A DNA stretch of 64,000 bases from an uncultured Lachnospiraceae bacterium (GTDB lineage: Bacteria > Bacillota > Clostridia > Lachnospirales > Lachnospiraceae), in the NCBI GenBank assembly GCA_910587715.1, contig CAJUMV010000015.1, positions 1 to 64,000 on the forward strand. The letters run 5' to 3'. Every line of letters begins with the position of its first letter. Within the stretch, counting starts at the first letter, position 1. A program made the translations under genes and the position numbers. This document shows positions 43,552 through 52,821 of the stretch, in pieces. The notes beneath the pieces were generated by a model. It worked only from the letters and a program-made list of their open reading frames with translations, was not told where the DNA came from and ran no database searches.

Positions 43552-44491
43552 AGAGGAGCTGGAGAAGAAAACCGGGAAAGTGGAGGAAATCCTGGCGGCG
43601 TATCTGCCAAAACCGGAGGGATTTCAGAGCAAAGTGCTGGAGGCTATGACGTATGCGGTGTCGGCGGGAGGAAAGAGGCTGCGCCCGCTGATGATGGCAG
43701 AGAGCGCCGCTTTGTTTGTGGAGGCGGAGGAAGTGTGGCAGACGGACGGGACTGGAGTGCCTAAGTCTGCCACAGTGGGGGCGCTGCCTGTGTTTATGGC
43801 AGCCCTTGAATTTATTCACACCTATTCGCTCATACACGACGACCTGCCGGCGTTAGACAATGACGATTACCGCAGGGGCAGGAAAACGACCCATGTGGTC
43901 TACGGGGAGGATATCGCCGTGATCGCGGGGGACGGGCTTTTGAACTATGCGTATGAGACGGCTTCCCGCGCTTTTGGGAAAGCGGTGACACTGGACGACT
44001 ATCAGCGGACCGAGTGCGCCATGCGTATTTTGGGACGGAAGGCGGGCGTTTACGGCATGGTCGGCGGACAGTGTGCGGATCTTCTGGCGGAGAAGCCAGA
44101 GTCGGAAGTGACGGAAGAGATGCTCCTGTATATCCATAGGAATAAAACCGCCGCGCTGATTCAGGCGGCAATGACGATAGGCGCCGTGCTTGCGGGCGCA
44201 GAGGAAAAGGCAGTAGAGCAGCTTGAACGGTGTGCGGAAAATATCGGTGTCGCTTTCCAGATTCAGGATGACATTCTGGATGTGACAAGCAGTCTGGAAG
44301 TGCTCGGTAAACCGACGGGAAGCGATGAAAAGAATCATAAGCTGACCTATGTTACGATGCATGGTCTGGATGAGTCGAAGAAGCAGGTAAAGGCGCTTTC
44401 CGAGGAGGCAGTCGGGATTCTGAGAGTGTTTCCGCACAGGAATGTTTTTCTGGAAACTTTGGTGGAGCAGTTAATCTACAGAGAAAAATAA
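43541..44491 (+). CDS. ispA: Polyprenyl synthetase, probable farnesyl diphosphate synthase
   Basis: Builds farnesyl (or geranylgeranyl) diphosphate from IPP and DMAPP, 316 aa. The first Asp-rich motif is HDDLPALDNDDYRRG at about 99-113, with D100, D101 and D106. The second is FQIQDDILDV. GGKRLRP near residue 44 is the conserved diphosphate-binding segment. ATG 43541 lies inside xseB, coupling translation; GTG 43532 is an alternative. dxs follows after 9 nt, so two isoprenoid genes sit together. Confidence 0.9.
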   Translation: MNFKEELEKKTGKVEEILAAYLPKPEGFQSKVLEAMTYAVSAGGKRLRPLMMAESAALFVEAEEVWQTDGTGVPKSATVGALPVFMAALEFIHTYSLIHDDLPALDNDDYRRGRKTTHVVYGEDIAVIAGDGLLNYAYETASRAFGKAVTLDDYQRTECAMRILGRKAGVYGMVGGQCADLLAEKPESEVTEEMLLYIHRNKTAALIQAAMTIGAVLAGAEEKAVEQLERCAENIGVAFQIQDDILDVTSSLEVLGKPTGSDEKNHKLTYVTMHGLDESKKQVKALSEEAVGILRVFPHRNVFLETLVEQLIYREK

Positions 44492-44500
44492 GGGGTTCAT

Positions 44501-46384
44501 ATGTTACTTGAGCAGATAACACAGACAAATGATATTAAGCAGATTGCGCCGGAGGATTATGGAGTGCTGGCGGAGGAAATCAGAAAATTCCTGATTCAGA
44601 GCATCAGCGTGACCGGCGGGCATCTCGGTTCTAATCTGGGGGCGGTGGAACTGACCATGGCGCTCCATTTATTTTTGAATCTGCCGGAGGATAAGCTGAT
44701 TTGGGATGTGGGGCACCAGTCCTACACCCATAAGATTCTGACAGGACGCAGGGACGGTTTTGTAAATCTGCGGAAATTCGGCGGTATGAGCGGTTTCCCG
44801 AAGAGGAAGGAGAGCGACTGCGACTGTTTTGACACGGGACACAGTTCCACCTCCATTTCGGCGGGGCTCGGCATGGTGAAGGCACGGGATATCCAGGGTG
44901 GAAATAACACCATTGTCTCTGTGATCGGGGACGGGTCGCTGACGGGCGGTATGGCTTATGAGGCGTTAAATAACGCATCCCGTCTGGAGACGAATTTTAT
45001 CATTGTTTTAAATGACAATAACATGTCCATTTCCGAAAATGTGGGCGGCGTTTCCAAGTATTTGAACAATATCCGCACGGCGGACATGTATCTGGATTTG
45101 AAGGAGGGCATTTACAATTCTCTGCGCAGCAAACCAAAATACGGGGATAAGGTGGTAAGCCAAATCAGACGCGCTAAGAGCAGCTTTAAGCAGCTTGTTG
45201 TGCCGGGGATGCTTTTTGAGGATATGGGCATCACCTATCTGGGTCCCGTGGACGGTCACAACATTCAGGAAATGGTACATATCTTCCGCGAGGCAAGGAA
45301 GGTCAAAAAGGCGGTGCTCGTCCATGTTATTACCCAGAAGGGCAGAGGATATGCGCCTGCGGAGCGGCATCCCGCCAGATTCCACGGCGCGGAGCCTTTT
45401 GATATCGAGACGGGCATACCCAGCTCCCCCAAGGCGAAGGCGAATTACACGGACATTTTTTCCACGGTCATGTGTAAGCTGGGGCAGCGGGATGAAAAAG
45501 TGGTGGCGATTACGGCGGCGATGCCGGACGGCGTGGGTCTGAAACGCTTCCGCAATATGTACCCGGAGCGGTTTTTCGACGTGGGGATTGCGGAGGAACA
45601 TGCGGTGACCTTTGCGGCGGGGCTGGCGGCTGGTGGTCTGAAACCCATTGTGGCGATTTATTCGTCCTTCCTGCAGCGATCTTACGACCAGATTCTGCAC
45701 GATGTCTGTATCCAGAACCTGCCAGTGGTGTTCTGCATCGACCGTGCCGGGCTTGTGGGGAGCGACGGGGAGACGCATCAGGGATTGTTTGACCTCTCTT
45801 ATCTGTCGTCCATACCGAATATGCATGTGATGGCGCCCAAAAATAAGTGGGAGCTTTCCGATATGATTAAGTTTGCGGTGGAGTTTGGCGGTCCCATCGC
45901 CATCCGCTACCCGAGAGGCGAAGCGTATGACGGGCTGAAGGAATACAGGGCGTCCATTGTCTATGGGAAGAGCGAGCCGCTTTTTATGGAGAAGGATATT
46001 CTTCTTCTGGCGGTGGGCAGTATGGTGAAGGTGGCGCTTGCGGTGCGGGAGAAACTGAAAGAAAGAGGGCTTTCCTGTACGCTTGCAAACGCCCGCTTTG
46101 TAAAGCCCATTGACGAGGAGCTGATTCGGGAGGCATGTAAGACCCACAGCCTGATTGTTACCATGGAGGAGAATGTGGCGAGCGGCGGCTTTGGGGAACG
46201 GGTGAGGGCGTTTGTGGATTCTTTGGATATGGAAACGAAAGTGCTTGGCATCTCTATTCCGGATGAGTATGTGGAGCATGGAAATGTAGAGCTTTTGAAG
46301 CAGGAGACGGGCATTGACGCGGTGTCTGTGGAGGAAAAGGTGGCTGCGGCATGGCAGGCAAGGACCGATAAGCAGGGATTATGA
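44501..46384 (+). CDS. dxs: 1-deoxy-D-xylulose-5-phosphate synthase
   Basis: First enzyme of the MEP isoprenoid pathway, joining pyruvate and glyceraldehyde-3-phosphate with thiamine diphosphate, 627 aa. ThDP-binding GDGSLTGGMAYEALN, the central domain with VGIAEEHAVTFAAG and the C-terminal transketolase-like domain are all present. It overlaps tlyA by 4 nt (ATGA). The presence of dxs shows that this organism makes isoprenoids by the MEP route. Confidence 0.97.
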   Translation: MLLEQITQTNDIKQIAPEDYGVLAEEIRKFLIQSISVTGGHLGSNLGAVELTMALHLFLNLPEDKLIWDVGHQSYTHKILTGRRDGFVNLRKFGGMSGFPKRKESDCDCFDTGHSSTSISAGLGMVKARDIQGGNNTIVSVIGDGSLTGGMAYEALNNASRLETNFIIVLNDNNMSISENVGGVSKYLNNIRTADMYLDLKEGIYNSLRSKPKYGDKVVSQIRRAKSSFKQLVVPGMLFEDMGITYLGPVDGHNIQEMVHIFREARKVKKAVLVHVITQKGRGYAPAERHPARFHGAEPFDIETGIPSSPKAKANYTDIFSTVMCKLGQRDEKVVAITAAMPDGVGLKRFRNMYPERFFDVGIAEEHAVTFAAGLAAGGLKPIVAIYSSFLQRSYDQILHDVCIQNLPVVFCIDRAGLVGSDGETHQGLFDLSYLSSIPNMHVMAPKNKWELSDMIKFAVEFGGPIAIRYPRGEAYDGLKEYRASIVYGKSEPLFMEKDILLLAVGSMVKVALAVREKLKERGLSCTLANARFVKPIDEELIREACKTHSLIVTMEENVASGGFGERVRAFVDSLDMETKVLGISIPDEYVEHGNVELLKQETGIDAVSVEEKVAAAWQARTDKQGL

Positions 46385-47277
46385 AGGAAAGACTGGACGT
46401 CATTCTGGTCAGACAGGGATACGCGCCCTCCAGAGAAAGGGCGAAAACGCTTCTTATGGCGGGAAATGTGTTTGTAGATAACCAGCGCGAAGATAAGGCG
46501 GGTACGCTGTTTGACGAGAGTAAAATAAAGATTGAGGTGAAGGGGAAGCTGCTTCCCTATGTGAGCCGGGGAGGGCTTAAGCTGGAGCGTGCCATCGGAC
46601 AGTTTCCGATTACGTTACAGGGCAGGGTCTGTATGGATATTGGCGCATCCACCGGCGGGTTTACGGACTGTATGCTGCAAAACGGCGCGGGAAAGGTGTA
46701 TGCCATAGACGTGGGGCACGGACAGCTTGATTGGAAACTTAGGAACGACGAGCGGGTCGTCTGCATGGAAAAGACGAACTTCCGCTATGTGACAGACGAG
46801 GACATCAGGGAGCCGATTGATTTTGCGTCCGTGGATGTGTCCTTTATTTCCCTTACCAAAATATTGATTCCCGCAAGGAAACTTTTGAAACAAGGGGGAG
46901 AGATGGTCTGCCTGATCAAGCCCCAATTTGAAGCCGGACGTGATAAAGTCGGGAAAAAAGGCGTGGTGAGGGAGCGGAAGGTGCATAGCGAGGTGGTGTG
47001 TCGGATGGTTGATTACGCCGAACTGATTGGTTTTTCGGTGAAGGGGCTGACCTACTCGCCGATTAAGGGACCGGAAGGAAACATCGAGTATCTGATGTGG
47101 CTGGAAAAACGGTCTGAAATTTCGCAGGAGATTCTGGATATGACAGAAAAAGAAGCGATTGACGCGCTGCTTGCGTTGTCTGAGAGCGGGGAAGGTATTT
47201 CCCGGGAAGTAGGATGGGCGGCGCGCATAGAAGCGTTGGTGGAGGAGGCGCACGGCGCCTTGGATGAGGCGAAATAG
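46381..47277 (+). CDS. tlyA: TlyA family rRNA 2'-O-methyltransferase
   Basis: A 298-aa protein with an N-terminal S4 RNA-binding domain (about 1-65: RLDVILVRQGYAPSRERA) and an FtsJ-like Rossmann methyltransferase domain containing MDIGASTGGFTDCML. TlyA enzymes methylate rRNA cytidines (C1409 of 16S, C1920 of 23S) and affect sensitivity to capreomycin-type drugs. The start overlaps dxs by ATGA, and nadK follows after 3 nt. Confidence 0.93.
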   Translation: MKERLDVILVRQGYAPSRERAKTLLMAGNVFVDNQREDKAGTLFDESKIKIEVKGKLLPYVSRGGLKLERAIGQFPITLQGRVCMDIGASTGGFTDCMLQNGAGKVYAIDVGHGQLDWKLRNDERVVCMEKTNFRYVTDEDIREPIDFASVDVSFISLTKILIPARKLLKQGGEMVCLIKPQFEAGRDKVGKKGVVRERKVHSEVVCRMVDYAELIGFSVKGLTYSPIKGPEGNIEYLMWLEKRSEISQEILDMTEKEAIDALLALSESGEGISREVGWAARIEALVEEAHGALDEAK

Positions 47278-47280
47278 CAG

Positions 47281-48108
47281 ATGAAGAAGTTTTTTTTGAT
47301 TACCAACGAGGCGAAAGACCCCGATGGCGCGTTTACAAATAAAATAACGACATTTATTGAAAAGCATGGCGGGGAAGCCATCTGCGTGAAAAATGAGAGA
47401 CAAGCGCTGGCGGAAAAAGGTATGGCAGGGATAGACTGTGCGCTTGTGCTTGGCGGAGACGGGACGTTACTTCGGGCGGCGGGAAATATGATGGACAGCG
47501 ATATTCCCCTTCTCGGCATCAATCTCGGGACGCTTGGCTATCTGGCGGAGGTGGAGAGCACCTGTGCCGAAGAGTCGTTGGAAATGCTTTTGAAGGATGA
47601 ATTTGTCAGGGAGGAGCGAATGATGCTCTCCGGCAGGGTGACGGCGAGAGAGGAGCGGTATGCGCTCAATGATATTGTGATTTCGCGCTGCGGTTCCCTG
47701 CAGATTTTGAATGTCCGCATCTATGTGAATGACCGATTTTTAAATGATTACTGTGCGGACGGCGTGATTGTGGCAACGCCCACAGGATCTACGGGATATA
47801 ATCTCTCGGCGGGCGGTCCCATTGTGGAGCCGTCGGCAAGGCTTCTGCTCTTGACGCCGATCTGTCCGCATACGTTAAATACGCGCAGTATCGTGTTTTC
47901 GCCGGAGGATGAAATCACGGTGGAGATTCCCGAGGGGAAGGACGGGCACGAGCAGGTGGTGGAGGCAAATTTTGACGGCAGCAATACGATAACGCTTAGG
48001 ACCGGCGAGCGTATCAGGATTCGCCGCTCCGATAAGACGACCGGAATTGTCCGGCTGAATACAGAAAGCTTTTTGACGGTTCTCCATAAAAAAATGAGTG
48101 AAGCATAG
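47281..48108 (+). CDS. nadK: NAD kinase
   Basis: Phosphorylates NAD to NADP, 275 aa. The GGDGT motif is at 58-62 and the nucleotide-binding TPTGSTGYNLSAGG lies in the middle. A short helical C-terminus follows. It is preceded by tlyA with a 3-nt gap and overlaps or abuts argR. The tlyA-nadK-argR-recN order is conserved in Firmicutes. Confidence 0.96.
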   Translation: MKKFFLITNEAKDPDGAFTNKITTFIEKHGGEAICVKNERQALAEKGMAGIDCALVLGGDGTLLRAAGNMMDSDIPLLGINLGTLGYLAEVESTCAEESLEMLLKDEFVREERMMLSGRVTAREERYALNDIVISRCGSLQILNVRIYVNDRFLNDYCADGVIVATPTGSTGYNLSAGGPIVEPSARLLLLTPICPHTLNTRSIVFSPEDEITVEIPEGKDGHEQVVEANFDGSNTITLRTGERIRIRRSDKTTGIVRLNTESFLTVLHKKMSEA

Positions 48109-48127
48109 AAAAGGATTTGAACGTGTT

Positions 48128-48577
48128 ATGAAAAAGAAAAGACACGAGAGGATTACGGAACTGATCACACAGCATGAGATAGAGACGCAGGAGGAGCTGG
48201 TGGAACGGCTTCGGGCGGACGGGTACGAGGTCACGCAGGCTACCGTGTCCAGAGATATCAGGGAACTAAAACTTTCCAAAATTCCCAACGGCAGGGGACG
48301 GCAGAAATATGTGGCGTTTGGCGGAGAAGAAGTACATCTGGGCGATAAGTACGGCAGGGTTTTGAAGGAAGGGTATGTGTCCATGGAACTGGCGCAGAAC
48401 CTTCTTGTGCTGAAAACCGTGTCCGGCATGGCGATGGCTGTGGCAGCGGCGGTGGACGCGATGAAGATTGAGGAGGTCGTGGGCTGTATTGCCGGGGATA
48501 ATACGGTGATGATGGCGATGAGAAGCGAGCAGGATGCCAGAATCGTGATGGAGAAGATTGGCAGAATGTTAGAGTGA
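48128..48577 (+). CDS. argR: Arginine repressor
   Basis: Arginine-sensing repressor, 149 aa from ATG 48128, with an N-terminal winged helix (KKRHERITELI ... VTQATVSRDIRELKL) and a C-terminal hexamerisation domain with GCIAGDNTVMMAMRS that binds arginine. The frame reaches an ATG at 48098 inside nadK, but the shorter start matches the family better. It sits between nadK and recN as usual and ends 12 nt before recN. Confidence 0.93.
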   Translation: MKKKRHERITELITQHEIETQEELVERLRADGYEVTQATVSRDIRELKLSKIPNGRGRQKYVAFGGEEVHLGDKYGRVLKEGYVSMELAQNLLVLKTVSGMAMAVAAAVDAMKIEEVVGCIAGDNTVMMAMRSEQDARIVMEKIGRMLE

Positions 48578-48589
48578 AAAGAGGATAGA

Positions 48590-50266
48590 ATGTTACAGAG
48601 CTTACATGTGAAAAATCTGGCATTGATTGATGAGACGGAAGTAACCTTTGGAGAAGGGCTCAATATTCTGACCGGGGAAACCGGAGCCGGGAAATCTATT
48701 ATCATCGGCTCCATCAATCTGGCGCTGGGTGCGAAAGCGGATAAGGAAATGATTCGTTCCGGAGCGGAGTATGCGCTGGTGGAGCTGGTATTTACCGTGG
48801 AGAATCCGGCGCAGATAAAAGCCATACAGGATATGGAGCTTTCGCTGGAGGAAGGACAGCTCATATTACAGAGAAAGATTATGGAGAACCGCAGCCAGTG
48901 CAAGGTCTGCGGGGAGACCGTGACGGCAAAGCAGCTTAGGCAGCTTGCGGAGATTCTAATTGATATTCACGGGCAGCATGAGCATCAGTCTCTGTTAAAA
49001 GAAGCAAAACAGCTTGAAATACTGGATGCTTACGCGGGGAGCAGCATTTCGGAGAAAAAGGAACGTTTGGGCGATGTACATCGGCAGTACCGGGATAAAT
49101 GCAGAGAATTGTCCGAGAATGAGACGGATGAAGAGACGCGGAAAAGAGAGTGTTCTCTGGCGGAGTTTGAGTGCAGGGAGATCGAAGAAGCGGCGCTTGT
49201 TCCGGGGGAGGATGCAGAGGTGGAACGTGCTTACCAACGCATGAGTAATGCCAGAAAGATTGAAGAGGCGGCATTAAGCGCCCATGCACTGTGCGGTTAT
49301 GAAAATAACGGCGCCGGCAGCGTGATTGCGAGGGCGCTTAAGGAAATTCGTTCTGTCTCTGCGTACGACGAGACGCTGAAAGAGTATGAGAAGCAGCTTT
49401 TAGATATTGACGGTCTTTTAAACGATTACAACAGGGGAATGGCGGAGTACCTCTCGGGGTTGGAGTTTGATGCCGGGCAGTTTGAGCAGACGGAAACGCG
49501 CCTGAATCTCTTAAACCGTTTAAAGTCAAAATATGGAAATACCGTGGAGGAGATTTTGGCATATCGGGAGCGCGCGCTGGAAACACTGGAAAAGTATCAG
49601 GATTACGACGCGTACAGGGCGGCTCTTGCACAGGAGACGGCGACGCTTAAAGAAAATGCGCTTTCGCTTTCGGGGGAGATTTCCGCTCTGCGAAAAGAAA
49701 ATGCACAGACGCTGTCAGAAAAGATGCGGGAAGCGCTTTCGGATCTCAATTTTGAGCAGGCGGTTTTTGACATTGCGGTGGATGCCGAGGAGGAAAGACT
49801 TTCCGAAAACGGTTATGATAAAGTGCGTTTTTTGATTTCCACAAATCCCGGAGAACCGGTGAAGGAGCTGTCGCAGGTGGCGAGCGGCGGAGAGCTTTCC
49901 CGTATTATGCTGGCGCTTAAAACAGTGCTGGCGGACAAGGACGACATCGAAACGCTGATTTTTGATGAGATTGATACCGGGATCAGCGGCAGGACGGCGT
50001 GGAAAGTGTCGGAAAAAATGGGAATTTTAGGAAAAGGGCATCAACTGATCTGCATTACCCATCTGCCCCAGATTGCGGCTATGGCTGATACGCATTTCGT
50101 GATAGAGAAGCAGGTGGAGGACAACCGTTCCATTACCCGAATCAGGGAGCTTAAGCAGGAGAAGAGCGTGGAGGAGCTGGCAAGAATGCTGGGCGGCGAC
50201 GTGATTACGGAGAACGCATTAAAAAATGCGGAAGAAATGAAAGAATTGGCAGCAAAAACCAAATAA
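48590..50266 (+). CDS. recN: DNA repair protein RecN
   Basis: SMC-like ATPase for double-strand break repair, 558 aa. Walker A is GETGAGKS near residues 28-35, long coiled coils (about 150-400) contain a hinge region, and the C-terminal ATPase lobe shows VASGGELSRIMLALK and IFDEIDTGISG. Length and layout fit RecN. GAGGATAGA precedes the start. Two strong hairpins lie between its stop and spoIVB. Confidence 0.96.
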   Translation: MLQSLHVKNLALIDETEVTFGEGLNILTGETGAGKSIIIGSINLALGAKADKEMIRSGAEYALVELVFTVENPAQIKAIQDMELSLEEGQLILQRKIMENRSQCKVCGETVTAKQLRQLAEILIDIHGQHEHQSLLKEAKQLEILDAYAGSSISEKKERLGDVHRQYRDKCRELSENETDEETRKRECSLAEFECREIEEAALVPGEDAEVERAYQRMSNARKIEEAALSAHALCGYENNGAGSVIARALKEIRSVSAYDETLKEYEKQLLDIDGLLNDYNRGMAEYLSGLEFDAGQFEQTETRLNLLNRLKSKYGNTVEEILAYRERALETLEKYQDYDAYRAALAQETATLKENALSLSGEISALRKENAQTLSEKMREALSDLNFEQAVFDIAVDAEEERLSENGYDKVRFLISTNPGEPVKELSQVASGGELSRIMLALKTVLADKDDIETLIFDEIDTGISGRTAWKVSEKMGILGKGHQLICITHLPQIAAMADTHFVIEKQVEDNRSITRIRELKQEKSVEELARMLGGDVITENALKNAEEMKELAAKTK

Positions 50267-50300
50267 TACAAAATTAAAAAATAAGATTCTTCACATACTA

Positions 50301-50380
50301 GAAAGGACATACTGTAAAGTGTGTCCTTTCGCATTTGCGCGCATAAGCGCTGCATTTCGATTCTGCTTATGCGCAAATGC
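50301..50380 (+). promoter_or_regulatory. Two strong hairpins between recN and spoIVB
   Basis: Hairpin 1 pairs GAAAGGACA (50301-50309) with TGTCCTTTC (50322-50330). Hairpin 2 follows at once: GCATTTGCGC (50331-50340) with GCGCAAATGC (50371-50380) and ATAAGC (50343-50348) with GCTTAT (50365-50370), with a 2-nt bulge and a 16-nt loop. Neither has a T tract. They lie about 35 nt before the spoIVB start, so they could be part of its leader or a Rho-type or processed end of recN mRNA. Confidence 0.6.
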
Positions 50381-50415
50381 ACATGCACATAGAAAAATGG
50401 AGAGGAATGTGAAGA

Positions 50416-51762
50416 GTGGGCAATTCAATATATATGACTGAACAACAGGAGAGAAAATACAGAGTTTTTTTGTGGCTGCTCCTTCTGGCAGGTGTAGCTG
50501 CGCTTCTTTTTACCATATACTTATCCTATTGGAATAAGATTCCGTCCCAAATTAGGATTCGTGCCGGGGTAGAGCAGGAGTTTGATTTCCGTGTCCCCGT
50601 GTCGGGGGAGATTTATCGCAGGGCGGAGGAAGCAGCGCCGGTGGCGTCCGTGACGGATGTGGCGGAAGAGGACGAAGCATATCTTCTGGCAAATGAGGAT
50701 AAACGCCCGGAGAGTATTCATGTGGATTTTGCACGGACGGTAAAACTGAAGGCGAATGAGATTGACACTTATCAGATGGATTTGAAACTGTTCGGCGTGT
50801 TTCCGTATAAAAATGTGGATATCGAGGTGATTCAGGATAAAATGCTGATTCCCTCCGGTATTCCCATCGGTATTTACGTGAAGACGGACGGCGTACTGGT
50901 GGTAGGAATCGGAGAGTTTGAGGATAACGGCGGGGAAACTATATCCCCGGCAAAATATGTGCTGCAAAAAGGCGACTATATTCTGGAGAGCAACGGGGAA
51001 CCCGTGGAGAATAAGAAGCAGTTTATCAGCATGGTGGAGGCATCTGAGGGCGAAGATATGGTGCTTACCATCCGGAGAAACAATGAAATAACAGATGTTT
51101 GTATCAATGCCGGGAAAAATCGGATGGAGGAATGGAAGCTGGGAATCTGGATCCGGGACAACGCGCAGGGAATCGGTACCATGACCTATGAGGGTACGGA
51201 CAGCACCTTCGGCGCGCTGGGACACGGCATCAATGATGTGGACACGTCGATTCTGATGAATCTGGAGGAAGGGACACTTTACCGGACAGAGATAGTGGGC
51301 ATCACCAGAGGCGCCAACGGCGCGCCCGGAGAGTTGACGGGATACATTGAATATGACAGCGACAATGTGATTGGGGAAATTACGGAAAATACAGCGGAGG
51401 GAATTTTTGGTGTCTGCGACGAGGAGCTGGTGGCAGCCGCTGCCTTTGAGCCGGTGCCGATTGCCTTAAAGCAGGAGATTGCGCTGGGTCCGGCACAGAT
51501 TATCTGTTCCGTCTCCGGGGAGCCGGAATTTTATGACGTGGAGATTGTGGAGGTCAATCTGGAGCACGAGAATGTGAACAGGGGAATCGTGATCCGCGTG
51601 GTGGACGAAAAGCTGCTGATGCTGACAGGCGGTATCATTCAGGGCATGAGCGGCAGCCCCATCATCCAGAACGGCAAGCTGGCAGGGGCGGTGACCCATG
51701 TGCTGGTGAACGATTCCACGAAAGGGTACGGGATTTTTATTGAGGAGATGCTGACGCACTGA
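50416..51762 (+). CDS. spoIVB: SpoIVB serine peptidase (S55)
   Basis: Signals from the forespore to activate sigma-K (or its clostridial counterpart) by cleaving SpoIVFA, 448 aa. It has an N-terminal transmembrane segment (about 17-37), a PDZ domain (about 155-215) and an S55 peptidase domain with the catalytic histidine in LGHGIND near 270 and GMSGSP at 410-415 containing the catalytic serine. The start is GTG with AGAGG upstream. It completes the recN-spoIVB order. Unlike most Clostridia, spo0A does not follow; a GH26 gene does. Confidence 0.95.
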   Translation: MGNSIYMTEQQERKYRVFLWLLLLAGVAALLFTIYLSYWNKIPSQIRIRAGVEQEFDFRVPVSGEIYRRAEEAAPVASVTDVAEEDEAYLLANEDKRPESIHVDFARTVKLKANEIDTYQMDLKLFGVFPYKNVDIEVIQDKMLIPSGIPIGIYVKTDGVLVVGIGEFEDNGGETISPAKYVLQKGDYILESNGEPVENKKQFISMVEASEGEDMVLTIRRNNEITDVCINAGKNRMEEWKLGIWIRDNAQGIGTMTYEGTDSTFGALGHGINDVDTSILMNLEEGTLYRTEIVGITRGANGAPGELTGYIEYDSDNVIGEITENTAEGIFGVCDEELVAAAAFEPVPIALKQEIALGPAQIICSVSGEPEFYDVEIVEVNLEHENVNRGIVIRVVDEKLLMLTGGIIQGMSGSPIIQNGKLAGAVTHVLVNDSTKGYGIFIEEMLTH

Positions 51763-51767
51763 TAGTC

Positions 51768-51842
51768 TGCGTACTGTGGGGAAATTAAGGAAAGATTACT
51801 TTGCGTACTGTAAAGAAAAAGGGTATCATTAGTATTATGATA
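51768..51842 (+). promoter_or_regulatory. Direct and inverted repeats before the GH26 gene
   Basis: TGCGTACTGT occurs at 51768-51777 and 51802-51811, 34 nt apart, each followed by a purine-rich stretch with GAAA. TATCAT (51824-51829) and ATGATA (51837-51842) form an inverted repeat close to a TATGAT that could be a -10 box. The spacing suggests binding sites on one face of the helix. The regulator is unknown; the LacI protein at 55292 is a candidate. Confidence 0.4.
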
Positions 51843-51876
51843 TGATAAATGAAACAAAGGGGGAACGGATATTCAT

Positions 51877-52821
51877 ATGGAACCGGTAAACAAAAACGCG
51901 ACGCCGAACGCGCGCAGATTATTGCAGTATTTATCCTCCATGGGCGGCAGCGGCATTATCACAGGGCAGCATACCCAGACTGTGGCAATGGAAGAGATTG
52001 GGGAGATAAGAAAAATCACGGGAAGGGAGCCTGCGCTGCGGGGATTTGAGCTTTTGTCTTATTCTCAGAATATCCGTTATGAATCGGGAGATACTGCCTG
52101 TCGGACAGAGATTGACGAGAATCGCGGGACACTTGCGCAGGCGCTTGCTTTTGGCAGGGGTGGCGGGATTCTGGCTTTTACGTGGCACTGGTTTTCTCCT
52201 ATGGGCGGTTTTGACAAAAGCTTTTACAGCCGGAATACAGATTTTGACCCGGAGCGGGTTCTGCAGGAAGGCACGCCGGAGAGAGCAGCCTTTTATCAGG
52301 AGTTGGATGTAATGGCTGGGTACTTAAAGCCGTTTCTTTTAGAGGACATTCCGATTTTGTGGCGACCCTTCCATGAATCCGAGGGGGATTGGTTTTGGTG
52401 GGGCAGAAAAGGTCCTGCTGTGGCGGCGCGGCTTTTCCGTATGCTATATGAATATTTTGTGGGAAAATATAGTTTACATAATTTGATTTGGGTTTGGAAC
52501 TGCCCGCTTGCGGAAGGGTATCCGGGGGATGATGTGGTGGACATTCTGTCCTGCGACTGCTATGTGGAGAAAGGGACGAAAACGGACTATCAGAAAGAGT
52601 ATGCGCAGCTAAGGTCACTTACGAGGGCAGAGAAGCCCATGGCTCTGGCGGAGATTGGAATTTTGCCGGATATGGAGCTGTTGGAAAAGAGCCGCATGCC
52701 GTGGTGTTATTATATGACCTGGAGCAAGGGTTTTGTGCTGACGGAGGAGTTTAACAGCCATAAGGCGCTTGAAAAGGTGTATGGAAGTGCGTATGCGGTT
52801 ACTTTTCCGGCGGGGTATTAG
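51877..52821 (+). CDS. GH26 beta-mannanase-like protein without signal peptide
   Basis: A 314-aa single-domain glycoside hydrolase of family 26. The acid/base glutamate is E167 in LWRPFHESEGDWFWW, and the nucleophile is E259 in MALAEIG. The N-terminal GSGIITGQHTQTV is also typical. GH26 enzymes mainly cleave beta-1,4-mannans. There is no signal peptide or carbohydrate-binding module, so it likely acts inside the cell on imported mannooligosaccharides. The ribosome site AAAGGGGG lies 13 nt before ATG 51877; ATG 51849 in another frame is not relevant. It follows spoIVB and begins the accessory block. Confidence 0.8.
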   Translation: MEPVNKNATPNARRLLQYLSSMGGSGIITGQHTQTVAMEEIGEIRKITGREPALRGFELLSYSQNIRYESGDTACRTEIDENRGTLAQALAFGRGGGILAFTWHWFSPMGGFDKSFYSRNTDFDPERVLQEGTPERAAFYQELDVMAGYLKPFLLEDIPILWRPFHESEGDWFWWGRKGPAVAARLFRMLYEYFVGKYSLHNLIWVWNCPLAEGYPGDDVVDILSCDCYVEKGTKTDYQKEYAQLRSLTRAEKPMALAEIGILPDMELLEKSRMPWCYYMTWSKGFVLTEEFNSHKALEKVYGSAYAVTFPAGY

